The notes: generated by a model not told the origin, from the sequence alone. A DNA stretch of 64,000 nt from Shewanella eurypsychrophilus (GCF_007004545.3 NZ_CP045503.2:2202501-2266500), one strand, 5' to 3'; shown: positions 35,051 through 44,481, numbered from the stretch's first letter. Translations and numbers: made by a program.

Positions 35051-35494
35051 ATGGAAACAAAGGTTAGGGATTTTTCCCGTGTCATTGGTCATCTCGATAT
35101 TGTGCTGACCATTTTGTTGGCATTACTCACCATAGGTGGTGGGCTTAAACTGCTCTTGAGTTTTGAATTTCATAATTCAATCTGGGCAGTTATTGGCTTG
35201 TTGGTGATGGCTTTTAGTCTCTATATCGTTAAAGTCTTACTTATTGGCATTGCAAATACCTTACTGTTGATCGCTCAGAACAGCGTAGAGGCAGCTTGTA
35301 AAACATCGAGTCGTAGAGATGTGCTAGATAATACTACAGTGGGGCTAAATGTTATCAAGGTTCGCAGTTTTGGATTATGTTCTTACTGTGATGAGTTTGA
35401 GACGAAAAATACCTTAGCTGGCCGCTATATTTGCTCAGAATGTCAGCGAGTTATCATTAAGCTCAATAGAGCTGAGATCTCATCAGTTTCTTAA
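35051..35494 (+). CDS. Small membrane protein with C-terminal zinc-ribbon-like motif
   Basis: A 147-residue protein with two hydrophobic segments (about residues 15-35 and 42-65) followed by a soluble tail. The tail has CSYC and CSEC 18 residues apart, a likely four-Cys zinc ribbon. It is probably co-transcribed with the secreted protein just upstream. The function is unknown. Confidence 0.65.
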   Translation: METKVRDFSRVIGHLDIVLTILLALLTIGGGLKLLLSFEFHNSIWAVIGLLVMAFSLYIVKVLLIGIANTLLLIAQNSVEAACKTSSRRDVLDNTTVGLNVIKVRSFGLCSYCDEFETKNTLAGRYICSECQRVIIKLNRAEISSVS

Positions 35495-35630
35495 ACAGGT
35501 GAAAAGGGAAGCTAAGCTTATTCGGTTAACACCCCCCTCTATCAACAATTTGAAACTAGCAACAATCTGAAAGTGAAACCTCGTTAGTGATCTGATTTAC
35601 GAAAGGAGACGAGGCTTATTTTCTGCTGGC

Positions 35631-36050
35631 TTATGTATTTTTCGCTTTAGTTCTTTCCGCATGCAAGAAAGCAAAACCTTGCTTTAAGAAAGAGAATTGT
35701 TCTACCTCTGGTAAGGCCTCAACACATTTCAGCATATTTCCAAATGCAGAATCTATCATCAGACGATCAGATAACTTCAAATAATCATATACCACAGGTC
35801 TGAGTACGACAGTAAAGTCAGCTGTTAGCTCTTTATATCTCTGCTCTTCAATGGCCGTGGTACTTTGTACGAGTTCACGCATACATAAAGCAGCAAGTAG
35901 TGAATTTTTATCACTAAAAGACTGGTATTGAGCCGCTCTAGAGTAGCCAGCTTTTTTATGTACATCTGACATGTTTAACGCAATCATGCCTTTTTCTCGA
36001 ATGAGTTCAGTTGCAGCGTCTAGTAAAGCTGTCTCTTTGTTTGTCAGCAT
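35631..36050 (-). CDS. Short TetR-family-like regulator
   Basis: A 139-residue protein. The N-terminus has a TetR-type DNA-binding domain: LLDAATELIREKGMIALNMSDV, read as LLDAATELIREKG, then AGYSRAAQYQSFSDKNSLLAAL. The ligand-binding part is only about 85 residues against 130-150 normally, so it may be truncated or a divergent short type. The start at 36050 fits the AAGGGA site better than the ATG three codons upstream. No obvious target gene adjoins it. Confidence 0.7.
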   Translation of the reverse strand: MLTNKETALLDAATELIREKGMIALNMSDVHKKAGYSRAAQYQSFSDKNSLLAALCMRELVQSTTAIEEQRYKELTADFTVVLRPVVYDYLKLSDRLMIDSAFGNMLKCVEALPEVEQFSFLKQGFAFLHAERTKAKNT

Positions 36051-36349
36051 TAGATACATTCCCTTATAAATTTATCAGTATTTAAAAGGGTTTGCTTGCT
36101 GATGTCAATTGGTTTGTATATACATATGTGTAATTTGTTACCTTGGTGTGTTTATGGTTGGTTTTTGGTTTGTAACTCTCGGCTGAAACTTTGCAGTTGT
36201 ATTTTGTTTGTTGCCTTTTACTTCTATAATTAAATTGAAAATTAACGCTTACTTTTTAGTCTGTTACTTCTACTCTTAAGCTTGATACCATCACAAGTTA
36301 TCGATTTATGCGTATACTGTGGCAACCCTAATGATAAGAGGACAGTCAA

Positions 36350-36706
36350 ATGGCTGAAGAAACCATATTTAGCAAGATCATTCGACGTGAAATTCCCGCA
36401 GAAATCTTATTTCAAGATGATCTAGTGACAGCATTTAGAGACATAGATCCCAAGGCGCCAACGCATATCTTAATCATCCCTAATCATCTTATTCCTACAG
36501 CAAACGATGTTAAATCGTCTGATGAAAAAGCCTTAGGTCGCATGGTGACTGTCGCTGCAAAGTTGGCAGCAGAGGCGGGGATTGCAGAAGACGGTTACCG
36601 TATCATCATGAACTGTAATAAGCATGGTGGCCAAGAGGTGTTCCATATTCATATGCACTTGCTCGGTGGCTGCTCTTTAGGCCCTATGTTGAACCTTAAC
36701 AGATAG
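36350..36706 (+). CDS. hinT: HIT-family purine nucleoside phosphoramidase
   Basis: A 118-residue HIT protein with [15 protein letters not shown] at the start and the histidine triad [10 protein letters not shown] near the C-terminus. It hydrolyses adenosine phosphoramidates. The length and the residues after the triad (GCSLGPML) match the HinT branch. It is 15 bases before the hotdog gene. Confidence 0.94.
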   Translation: MAEETIFSKIIRREIPAEILFQDDLVTAFRDIDPKAPTHILIIPNHLIPTANDVKSSDEKALGRMVTVAAKLAAEAGIAEDGYRIIMNCNKHGGQEVFHIHMHLLGGCSLGPMLNLNR

Positions 36707-36721
36707 AATGAGCGGTTAGTC

Positions 36722-37759
36722 ATGCAGGTTAATTCAGATTTTTTCCCTTTGACACAAATTGCGACACGTTTTGTCGAACAGCTTGTTCAATGTCGCCGAT
36801 TAAAACTCAAAGTACATGAGGCCAGTGAGCATCATGTGCTTATAGAGTTGCCTTACAGTACCGAATTAATCGGTTATCCTGATACTGGGGTTATTCATGG
36901 TGGTGTGATCACCACTTTAATGGACACAGCCAGTGGAAGTGCCGTTGTCTGCGCTATTTACGATGAATACAAGTCGTTAGAACTATCGCCGACATTAGAC
37001 CTTAGGGTCGACTACATGAAGCCTGCAGAGCCTAACAAGCCTGTTTATGGTTTTGCAGAGTGTTATAAAATCTCATCGAGTGTTTCTTTTACCCGAGCCA
37101 TTGCTTATCAAGATTCGATTGATGATCCCATTGCCCATGCGGTAGGCTCTTTTATGCGCATAAGCCCAGAGATGATTGGTGATGATTTTCGCCAGGCGCT
37201 ATTAGGTCAGCAAAAAACAGCAGCTGAGCCCATTGCAGAAGAAAGTACTATCCGAGAAACACCATTAGCCAAATCTATCGCCCCAGATAGACAAGCGTTA
37301 GATGTTAAACAGCTCGATGGTAAAGAGTTAGACGTAAAGGAAATGGTAAAGAAGGCCACCGAGTTGAATGATTTTGGCCATCTTTTAGGGCATGTTCCTT
37401 ACACTAACTTTATTGGCATGAGTGTTGAGCGTTTCGGTGACGAATTGGTATTCAGGCTGCCAGCAAAAGATGACAATATTGGCAACCCGATATTGCCCGC
37501 CATTCATGGTGGTGTGATTGCTGGATTTATGGAAATGTCTGCTATTGTGCAACTCATGGTGTTTATGAATACATCGAAAGTCCCCAAAGTCGTCGACTTT
37601 TCCATTGACTACTTGAGGGCGGGTTACCATAAAGATACGTTTGCCGAATGTAAAATCACCCGCCAAGGACGACGAGTTGCCAATGTGAGCATTAATTGCT
37701 GGCAAACCAGTCGTAAAAAACTGATTGCTACGGCAAGGGCGCATTTCTTGATTGATTAA
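36722..37759 (+). CDS. Tandem hotdog-fold thioesterase fusion (PaaI-like)
   Basis: A 345-residue protein with two hotdog domains. The first spans about residues 15-150 (GVIHGGVITTLMDTASG). The second spans about 215-345 (PAIHGGVIAGFMEMSAIVQLM). They are joined by a charged linker of about 50 residues. Each has the HGG motif and long central helix of PaaI-type acyl-CoA thioesterases. In the second copy the helix acidic residue is Glu (FMEMS) rather than Asp. The substrate is unknown. Double hotdog chains usually form a pseudo-dimer. Confidence 0.88.
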   Translation: MQVNSDFFPLTQIATRFVEQLVQCRRLKLKVHEASEHHVLIELPYSTELIGYPDTGVIHGGVITTLMDTASGSAVVCAIYDEYKSLELSPTLDLRVDYMKPAEPNKPVYGFAECYKISSSVSFTRAIAYQDSIDDPIAHAVGSFMRISPEMIGDDFRQALLGQQKTAAEPIAEESTIRETPLAKSIAPDRQALDVKQLDGKELDVKEMVKKATELNDFGHLLGHVPYTNFIGMSVERFGDELVFRLPAKDDNIGNPILPAIHGGVIAGFMEMSAIVQLMVFMNTSKVPKVVDFSIDYLRAGYHKDTFAECKITRQGRRVANVSINCWQTSRKKLIATARAHFLID

Positions 37760-37890
37760 TCTAGAAAATAAGCAAGATTTTACTTTCTCTTTGTGGTTAA
37801 GTGAGTTCTGGTTTACGTTAAGCTGATATAAAATATACTGGCTCTGTGTTAGGCCGTGATAAACATGTATGAATAGTTTGGAGCGATAAG

Positions 37891-38280
37891 ATGAAGAAAT
37901 TACTGTTGGCTTTTGTGTCAGTCATGGTTATCACCGCATGTGCACAACATACTGCCGGTGTGATGGCCAGTTCAACGGGGGAGATCCGTGTTGATAATAG
38001 CAGCTTTGCGAGTAAGGTTGGCGTTGACCAGCTTAAAGCACGTCAGCAAGGCGATCTGCTACAGGGTGCTGGCGTTATCATGAGTAAGGTATCTACTGAC
38101 TTAAGGCTTCAGTATAAATTTACTTGGTATGATATCAATGGCTATACACTAGAAGATGATGGCAGCTCTTGGAAGTCATTGAAGCTACATGGTATGCAGC
38201 GCATGCAAGTTACCGCAGCAGCACCAAATGCCAATGCCGTTCGCTATGAAATTTATGTGAGAAAAGCCTTTTCTAATTAG
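37891..38280 (+). CDS. YcfL-like lipoprotein (DUF1425)
   Basis: A 129-residue protein with a lipobox (ITAC). LRLQYKFTWYDINGYTLEDDGSSWK, read as QYKFTWYDINGYTL, is typical of the YcfL family, which lies near penicillin-binding lipoprotein activators in enterics. A good ribosome site (GGAG) and a strong terminator frame the gene. The role is unknown. Confidence 0.8.
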   Translation: MKKLLLAFVSVMVITACAQHTAGVMASSTGEIRVDNSSFASKVGVDQLKARQQGDLLQGAGVIMSKVSTDLRLQYKFTWYDINGYTLEDDGSSWKSLKLHGMQRMQVTAAAPNANAVRYEIYVRKAFSN

Positions 38281-38335
38281 TCGGTAACGGCTTATTTCGA
38301 TGCTTCACCCTAGTTACTCAAGCTATTATTTAATT

Positions 38336-38363
38336 AAAACGTCAGCCAAGCTGACGTTTTTTT
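38336..38363 (+). terminator. Intrinsic terminator before the thiamine locus
   Basis: Stem AAAACGTCAGC/GCTGACGTTTT with loop CAA and further T residues. Confidence 0.9.
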
Positions 38364-38402
38364 GATCCAAGTACTGTAAATTGCCCATTTGGTGACATAT
38401 CT

Positions 38403-38433
38403 TTGTCAACAATTTGTATGATTCATGTATAAT
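38403..38433 (+). promoter_or_regulatory. Promoter of the thiamine-uptake operon
   Basis: Perfect -10 TATAAT (38428-38433) with TTGTCA (38403-38408) as -35 at 19 bases. The start would fall just before the THI box. Confidence 0.6.
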
Positions 38434-38442
38434 CCCGTTTGC

Positions 38443-38540
38443 CAAGGGGTGAGGCAGTCACATTATTTGACTGTTTCTGAGATGTCATATGACAAACCCT
38501 TTGAACCTGATCCGGCTTATACCGGCGTAGGAATGGGCCA
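38443..38540 (+). promoter_or_regulatory. TPP riboswitch (THI box)
   Basis: The conserved TPP aptamer blocks are present in order: GGGGTG near the 5' end, CTGAGATG, ACCCTTTGAACCTGATC and CCGGCGTAGGAA. It lies about 110 bases before the TonB receptor start. Downstream genes encode thiamine uptake and salvage, so TPP binding should repress them. Whether control is by termination or start-site masking is not clear. Confidence 0.95.
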
Positions 38541-38647
38541 ATAGGTTTGATGTATTCGTGATGTTCTTATAGAGCATCTGTAGTCGACCACGATTATCCT
38601 TTCTCGCTTTTCCAGTTGCCGGATCTCAAAATATAATTTGGGGTCCT

Positions 38648-40828
38648 ATGTATACATTTAAATTTTTATCTTTTGATTCTAGCCTCTTAAAAAGAGTCTC
38701 TCCGGTAGCGTTAGCAGTATCTAGCGTATTGGCGAGTAATTTTGCACTGGCTGCAGAACAACCTGAAACGTTAGCCAGCTCCGATGAGATGGAAGTCATT
38801 GTGGTGACGTCTGATTTTCGCGGTTCTAGCTTAGACAAGATGCCATCAAGCATTACGGTTATCGATCAGCAGCAAATTGAAGATGAAGGTGCACAACATT
38901 TCGAAGATGTGCTTAATTCTATCGCTAACTTTAACTGGTCGGGTGGTAGTTCTCGTCCTAAATACTTCCAAATTCGTGGTGTCGGTGAGCAGGAAGAATA
39001 TCAAGGCGCCCCCAATTCATCTGTCGGCTACATCATAGATGATATCGATATGTCAGGTCTTGGCATGGTATCGAGCATGTATGACCTACAACAAGTTGAA
39101 GTGCTGCGTGGCCCTCAAGGCACACGTTATGGCGCCAATGCGTTGGCTGGCTTGATTTACCTTAAGAGTAACGACCCTACCGATGAATTTGAACATGGTG
39201 CAGAAGTCTCAGTAGGTGATGATAATCTCACTACGTTCAGTGGTTTTAGCTCTGGACCTCTGACGGATTCAGGAAAGTTACTCTACCGAGTGTCACTGCA
39301 GCAACATCAGCAAAATGGTTATCAAAATAACCTTTATCTTGAACGTGACGATACCAATGCCCGGGATGAGTTTACCGGCCGGGCGAAATTGCGTTGGTAT
39401 GCCACAGATGATTTACAGATAGATTTGACCCTGCTTCATGCTGACTATGATAATGGCTATGATGTGTGGACCTTAGATAATAATGGTGAGAATACCCTAA
39501 CAGACGCGCCAGGCGTCGATAAGCAGCGCACCACAGGTAGCTCGCTTAAGTTTACCTATTCAGGTGCCGAGCAGTTCGAACTCGTTTCTTTAACATCATA
39601 TGCTAACTCTCAGACTCACTATAATTATGATGGTGATTGGGCAAACCCTGATTACTGGGGCGGACTGGATTGTGGCGGTGAGCCTTGCCAATTCGATTAT
39701 ACCTGGGATAAAGAAGGGGAGCGAAATACCATTAGCCAAGAGTTTAGACTCAGCTCAACTGAAGCTGGACGTATCTTTTCTGGTAGCACAGATTGGTTAC
39801 TGGGTGTTTATGGTATGCGCTTAACTGAAGACAACGACACAGTTGAAGATTATAACGGCTGGTTAGACACGCTTGCTGCCGAATATGAAGCGAATAATAC
39901 TGCCGTATTTGGCCAATTAGATTCAGATCTCGGTGCGGGTTATGCCTTGTCCTTCGGTCTGAGAGTCGAACGACGTGACAGCGATTACAGTGACAGTGCC
40001 GGTGATGAGTTTAGTCCTGGTGAGACCATGTGGGGCGGGCATATTGCCTTGAGTAAGTCGTTAAGTGACAGTCATGAAACTTATGCACGAATCGCTAGAG
40101 GTTATAAGGCGGGTGGTTTCAATATGTCATTGCCAGCTGAGCTGTCAGACAAGAAAGAGTATGATACCGAAACTTTATATAACTATGAAATAGGCCTTAA
40201 ATCTATTTGGCTTGATGGTGATGCCAGTACGAATTTTTCATTATTTTATATGGACAGACGTGATCAGCAAGTTTCAGCATCACTTCAGAACCCTGAAGAA
40301 CCGCAAAAGTTTATCCTCTTCACTGAAAATGCAGGCAGTTCACATAATTATGGTGCCGAACTTGATGCCAATTGGTATGCAACATCGGATCTTACATTTT
40401 ATGCCAGCCTAGGTTGGCTAGAAACTGCATATGGTGATTATGCTTATCAAGATAAGTATGGTGGAACGGTGGATCTGACTGGTCGCGAACTGGCTCATTC
40501 ACCAAACTTTACTTACAGTGCAGGGGCGACTTATCGCACCGACTCTGGTTGGTTCGCTAACTTGACCACCAGTGGTAAGAGTGATTTTTATTATTCAGAC
40601 AGTAACGAGTCTAAGTCTGAAGCTTATATCATCTTCAATGCCCGTGTCGGTTATGAAACCGATATATGGTCTGCTTACCTTTGGGGTAAGAACTTATCTG
40701 ATGAACAATACGGTACCCGAGGTTTTTACTTTGGCAACGAGCCAGATCAAGACTGGGCAGACAAGCAATATATACGCTACGGTGATCCGCGCCAGCTAGG
40801 GCTGACCGTAAACGTCAAGTTTATGTAA
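38648..40828 (+). CDS. TonB-dependent outer-membrane receptor, thiamine-regulated
   Basis: A 726-residue receptor with a signal region ending near LAAEQ, then a TonB-box-like EMEVIVVTS. The plug domain has PSSITVIDQQQIEDEG and VEVLRGPQGTRYGANALAG. A 22-strand-type barrel ends in an aromatic-poor VKFM. The TPP riboswitch in its leader and the downstream genes argue for uptake of thiamine or a precursor. In S. oneidensis the equivalent gene has been predicted as a thiamine receptor. Confidence 0.9.
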   Translation: MYTFKFLSFDSSLLKRVSPVALAVSSVLASNFALAAEQPETLASSDEMEVIVVTSDFRGSSLDKMPSSITVIDQQQIEDEGAQHFEDVLNSIANFNWSGGSSRPKYFQIRGVGEQEEYQGAPNSSVGYIIDDIDMSGLGMVSSMYDLQQVEVLRGPQGTRYGANALAGLIYLKSNDPTDEFEHGAEVSVGDDNLTTFSGFSSGPLTDSGKLLYRVSLQQHQQNGYQNNLYLERDDTNARDEFTGRAKLRWYATDDLQIDLTLLHADYDNGYDVWTLDNNGENTLTDAPGVDKQRTTGSSLKFTYSGAEQFELVSLTSYANSQTHYNYDGDWANPDYWGGLDCGGEPCQFDYTWDKEGERNTISQEFRLSSTEAGRIFSGSTDWLLGVYGMRLTEDNDTVEDYNGWLDTLAAEYEANNTAVFGQLDSDLGAGYALSFGLRVERRDSDYSDSAGDEFSPGETMWGGHIALSKSLSDSHETYARIARGYKAGGFNMSLPAELSDKKEYDTETLYNYEIGLKSIWLDGDASTNFSLFYMDRRDQQVSASLQNPEEPQKFILFTENAGSSHNYGAELDANWYATSDLTFYASLGWLETAYGDYAYQDKYGGTVDLTGRELAHSPNFTYSAGATYRTDSGWFANLTTSGKSDFYYSDSNESKSEAYIIFNARVGYETDIWSAYLWGKNLSDEQYGTRGFYFGNEPDQDWADKQYIRYGDPRQLGLTVNVKFM

Positions 40829-40869
40829 CTCAATACTCAGCTATTGCCATTTATAATCAATTTTTTGTC

Positions 40870-40908
40870 GAGAGTGCTCATTTATGCTTATAAACTCCGC
40901 GCACTCTC
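40870..40908. other. Hairpin after the TonB receptor gene
   Basis: GAGAGTGC/GCACTCTC stem with a 23-base loop. There is no strong T run, so it is a weak terminator or mRNA 3' stabiliser. Confidence 0.35.
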
Positions 40909-41019
40909 TTCAAACTTGATTGAAATGTCTGTTACCTTAGCTATTGAGTGATTTACGAGTGAGTTATTTATTTAATTGTGGTGGCAGCTTATATGAAGCG
41001 TGTCACCTGAGGTCAAGAA

Positions 41020-41280
41020 ATGAAATTAACAGCCGAGATTAGTTGCTACCCACTGCAAGATAATTATTTAGATCCTATTTTATGGTTTATCGATCGTTTA
41101 GATAGTTACGACAATATCGAACGTAAAACCAATGCCATGGCAACACAAGTGTGTGGTGAATATCGCGACGTCATGGCAATGCTTGCTACTGAGATGGAAG
41201 CGGCTCATGTAAAATGGGGCAAAGCTGTGTTTGTATGCAAGTTTATTGGTGGTGAGTTAAACCTCTCGCACACGCAATAG
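41020..41280 (+). CDS. Thiamine-binding protein family member (YkoF/MTH1187-like)
   Basis: An 86-residue cytoplasmic protein of the small ferredoxin-like fold in which MTH1187 and YkoF bind thiamine. It has the opening MKLTAEISCYPLQDNY and a closing strand KAVFVCKFIGGEL. It lies inside the riboswitch-led thiamine locus between receptor and transporter, which supports the assignment. It may bind or carry the imported compound. Confidence 0.8.
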   Translation: MKLTAEISCYPLQDNYLDPILWFIDRLDSYDNIERKTNAMATQVCGEYRDVMAMLATEMEAAHVKWGKAVFVCKFIGGELNLSHTQ

Positions 41281-41310
41281 CCTTATTCTGTTCAATGTTA
41301 TGTTGAAATT

Positions 41311-41349
41311 ATACTCGCCAGATCACTGATCCTGGCGAGTATCTGTTTT
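41311..41349 (+). terminator. Possible terminator or processing hairpin before pnuT
   Basis: Long stem ATACTCGCCAG/CTGGCGAGTAT with an inner ATC/GAT pair, followed by CTGTTTT. It lies between genes of one pathway, so it may give partial termination. Confidence 0.5.
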
Positions 41350-41379
41350 GGTCTAGGTAATACAATTTCGGGGTCATTT

Positions 41380-42021
41380 ATGATGGACTTTTGGTCGGCA
41401 CTGCTAAGTACAATCGATGTTGCCTTGATTGAAGCGACGGCTTTAACCGCGTGGGAGGCTATTGCCGTTGTATTGGCTGCCGCCTATCTGGTATTGGCAA
41501 TGAAAGGCAGTATCTGGTGCTGGGTTGCTGCATTCGCTAGCACGGCAATTTACACTGCACTTTTTTGGAAAGTATCACTCCTGATGGAGTCTGTCCTTAA
41601 TGTCTATTATATGGCAATGGCTGTCTATGGCTTTAACCAATGGACAAAAGGGCGGAGTGGCGATGCGGCGATAGGTGTCATTTCCTGGAGCTTACAGCGC
41701 CACGTTAAATTAATATCTGTGACTGCGATAATCTCTGTTGTAGTCGGTTATCTGATGTCTACCTATACCCAAGCATCGTTTGCTTACTTAGACGCGGCTA
41801 CGACCTGTTTCGCGGTGATGACCACCTATTTAGTGGCTAAAAAAGTATTAGAAAACTGGCTGTATTGGGTGGTGATAGATTTTGTGTCCATCTACCTTTA
41901 TTTGCAAAAAGGACTCATGCTGACTTCTCTGTTGTTTATCATGTATGTAGGGATGGCTATCGGGGGTTATTTCCTTTGGCGTACCGCGATGAGTGAGCAA
42001 GTCAAAGAGAGTCGTGCTTAA
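41380..42021 (+). CDS. pnuT: PnuT-type thiamine transporter (PnuC family)
   Basis: A 213-residue membrane protein with about seven hydrophobic segments. The family motifs are NVYYMAMAVYGFNQW and NWLYWVVIDFVSIYLY. PnuC-type proteins let vitamins diffuse through the inner membrane and depend on kinases to trap them; the thiamine locus points to PnuT. A kinase gene follows 23 bases later. Confidence 0.92.
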   Translation: MMDFWSALLSTIDVALIEATALTAWEAIAVVLAAAYLVLAMKGSIWCWVAAFASTAIYTALFWKVSLLMESVLNVYYMAMAVYGFNQWTKGRSGDAAIGVISWSLQRHVKLISVTAIISVVVGYLMSTYTQASFAYLDAATTCFAVMTTYLVAKKVLENWLYWVVIDFVSIYLYLQKGLMLTSLLFIMYVGMAIGGYFLWRTAMSEQVKESRA

Positions 42022-42044
42022 CTGATAATTATTAGGAAGTTGTG

Positions 42045-43070
42045 ATGGTTCCAGTTCAAGACTTATTCGTTACGCTCTCAGAAACAGTGAAACTTGAATT
42101 GGAGCAAGCGGGGCTACCCTTATCAAAATCGTTAGACGTAAACGTACTCACACACGGTCTCAGTAATCAAAATTACCTGTTTCGTGAGTTTTTAACGGGG
42201 AAAGCTTGGGTGCTTAGAGTGAACTCTGCTGCAAGTAGCCATATTTGTGATCGTGGTGCAGAGGTGACTAATTGGCTGATAGCCGCAAAGAAAGGACTCG
42301 CACCCTCTCTGTACTATGTCAGCCAAGATATGAAATATTATCTCAGTGAATATATCGAGCAGGACACAGGACTTTGGGGGTGTTTGAACACGGCTAAATC
42401 GGCATATCCTTTGCTCGAGGAGTCGGTGCTCTGGCCCGATGCTGATCTTGCACTGCTATCTTTATTAACTCAGCTGTCTGAGCTTCCATGTCCTGAAAAT
42501 AGCCTATCAGTGTCTAAACAGTGGGCTATTTACCAAGAGTCGATGCAAGACATGGCCAGTGTTATGGAGTTTTCATCCATTACAGAGCATTGGCATGAGT
42601 GTCACCATGCGCTGATGTCTCTGCAAGATATTATTAGGCAATGGTTATCCAAATTGGATAAATGTGCAACCGCTGAGCAGTATAGTCATAGAGATCTTAA
42701 TCCTCATAATTTACTGCTCAGAGAAGGTAAGTTGTACTGTATTGATTTCGAATATGCATGTAGTTCACATCCCTTGTTTGATCTTGCTGGCGTATTGTCG
42801 AGTCACGCATTATCGACCTGCCAACGACATCATTTAATCGAAGCATATTTGACTAATCACCCCAAACTCACTTCAACGGCAAGAGATTCACTGCCAGATG
42901 CTATTAATATTTACTGGGTCTTTGCCGCATGCTGGTCATTATTAATGGCTGCAGATGAAGTCGGTAACTCAGGTGTTATGGTGGAACAAGAACGAGCTTC
43001 TCCTCATCAGGCATCGCAATACCTAGAGTGTTTCAAACAGTTTTATGCGCTAATACAAAAACATGAGTAA
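42045..43070 (+). CDS. Thiamine-kinase-like aminoglycoside-phosphotransferase-fold protein
   Basis: A 341-residue kinase with the APH-type catalytic loop YSHRDLNPHNLLL and the metal-binding IDFEYACSSHPLFDLAG. Choline/thiamine kinases share these motifs. It would phosphorylate thiamine brought in by PnuT. The ATG at 42045 is preferred (AGGAAG upstream) over the GTG one codon earlier. Confidence 0.85.
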   Translation: MVPVQDLFVTLSETVKLELEQAGLPLSKSLDVNVLTHGLSNQNYLFREFLTGKAWVLRVNSAASSHICDRGAEVTNWLIAAKKGLAPSLYYVSQDMKYYLSEYIEQDTGLWGCLNTAKSAYPLLEESVLWPDADLALLSLLTQLSELPCPENSLSVSKQWAIYQESMQDMASVMEFSSITEHWHECHHALMSLQDIIRQWLSKLDKCATAEQYSHRDLNPHNLLLREGKLYCIDFEYACSSHPLFDLAGVLSSHALSTCQRHHLIEAYLTNHPKLTSTARDSLPDAINIYWVFAACWSLLMAADEVGNSGVMVEQERASPHQASQYLECFKQFYALIQKHE

Positions 43071-43205
43071 AATATAGTCTGCCTGCAGCGGCATTTATGC
43101 ATTTCTGTTTATTAAAAAGACGATAGAAGTGATATGAATGAACAAGTGAAAGATAAATGGCTTCAACATGGTCTATTCTGTCAATAGAGATAGAAAGGAG
43201 CAAAC

Positions 43206-43808
43206 ATGTTAGTGGTCAACGCATATAAAAAATTTTTAGGGTTAATGGAACAAATATCGGGACTGGCTCCCTTAGCCCTGAGGTTATATCTCGCGCCTGT
43301 TTTAATGCAGGCGGGTTATAACAAGTTATCTCACTTTAGCGATACAGTTGCCTGGTTTGGCAATCCTGACTGGGGGCTAGGTCTGCCTATGCCCGAAGTG
43401 ATGGTAGCCATGGCGGCTGGAACTGAGTTTTTCGGTGGTTTCTTATTGATCATAGGTTTAGCCACACGGCTTATCTCAATCCCCTTGCTAGCAACCATGC
43501 TGGTAGCTGCATTTTCAGTGCATTGGAATAATGGCTGGTTAGCGATAGCCGATGGTGGCTCTTGGCTGGCAAATGATCAGGTATTGGCTGCGGGTGAGAA
43601 ACTCAGTGCCGCTAAGACTATTTTACAGGAACATGGAAATTACGAATGGCTAACGAGTTCAGGTAATTTTGTCATCCTAAATAATGGTATCGAGTTTGCT
43701 GTCACTTATTCGATTATGCTGTTGGCCTTAATTGCTTTAGGGGGCGGGCGTTATACCAGTGTGGATTATTTTCTGCGTAAACGCTTCATAAGCAATACAG
43801 CTGATTAG
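43206..43808 (+). CDS. DoxX-family membrane protein
   Basis: A 200-residue protein with about four membrane segments and the DoxX signature RLYLAPVLMQAGYNKLSHF, then GTEFFGGFLLIIGLATR. An insertion of about 45 residues before the last segment holds a soluble loop. DoxX proteins associate with membrane redox reactions; the specific role is unknown. A strong AAAGGAG site and a terminator make it a single-gene unit. Confidence 0.88.
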   Translation: MLVVNAYKKFLGLMEQISGLAPLALRLYLAPVLMQAGYNKLSHFSDTVAWFGNPDWGLGLPMPEVMVAMAAGTEFFGGFLLIIGLATRLISIPLLATMLVAAFSVHWNNGWLAIADGGSWLANDQVLAAGEKLSAAKTILQEHGNYEWLTSSGNFVILNNGIEFAVTYSIMLLALIALGGGRYTSVDYFLRKRFISNTAD

Positions 43809-43831
43809 TTTGCAATATTTCCTTATAAAGT

Positions 43832-43860
43832 AAATCCCACCAATTTGGTGGGATTTTTTT
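43832..43860 (+). terminator. Intrinsic terminator after the DoxX gene
   Basis: Stem AAATCCCACCAA/TTGGTGGGATTT followed by T residues. Confidence 0.9.
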
Positions 43861-43911
43861 AATGCCTTTGTTATTCTGTTTTGCACGTAACTTAAATCAA
43901 AGGATGCTCTC

Positions 43912-44460
43912 TTGGACGCGACAGAATTACTGTTAACTCGACAATCTTGCCCACGCTTGGTTGAGCCCGCTCCCAATGAACAACAACTCAAGACGATATT
44001 AGATGCTGGCATGCGCGTCCCCGATCATGCAGGCTTGACTCCTTGGGAGTTTATTATCGCCCAAGGAGAAGGACTTTCTCGTTTAGGTAACATATTTCTT
44101 GATGCGGTGATAAAAAATGGTGGCGATGACGCTAAGCAAATTAAAGCCCAATCTATGCCGCTTAGGGCACCTATGGTCATTGCCGTTGTGGCAAAACCTA
44201 AGCTCCATGCTAAGGTGCCAGAACTAGAGCAGTTAATCGCTGCTGGTTGTGCAACGATGGCGATGCAACAAGCGGCTTTTGCTATGGGACTCGGTGGCAT
44301 ATGGCGTACCGGAGAGTTTGCATTTGATAAAGGGGTTCACCAAGATTTAGGCTTATCTGCGGATGACCAAATTGTTGGTTTTCTTTACTTGGGGACGCCA
44401 GCAATAAAGGCGCCAATAAAATCGAGTAAGGCTTGCGATGAGTTCGTGCGCTATCTTTAA
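43912..44460 (+). CDS. Nitroreductase-family oxidoreductase, YdjA-like
   Basis: A 182-residue FMN-dependent nitroreductase fold. LLTRQSCPRLVEPAPNEQQL and MRVPDHAGLTPWEFI match the compact YdjA branch, as does GGIWRTGEFA. It starts at TTG, with AAAGGATG upstream and no better in-frame start. The substrate is unknown. Confidence 0.88.
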   Translation: MDATELLLTRQSCPRLVEPAPNEQQLKTILDAGMRVPDHAGLTPWEFIIAQGEGLSRLGNIFLDAVIKNGGDDAKQIKAQSMPLRAPMVIAVVAKPKLHAKVPELEQLIAAGCATMAMQQAAFAMGLGGIWRTGEFAFDKGVHQDLGLSADDQIVGFLYLGTPAIKAPIKSSKACDEFVRYL

Positions 44461-44481
44461 AATAGGTTAACTATTGGTGAG

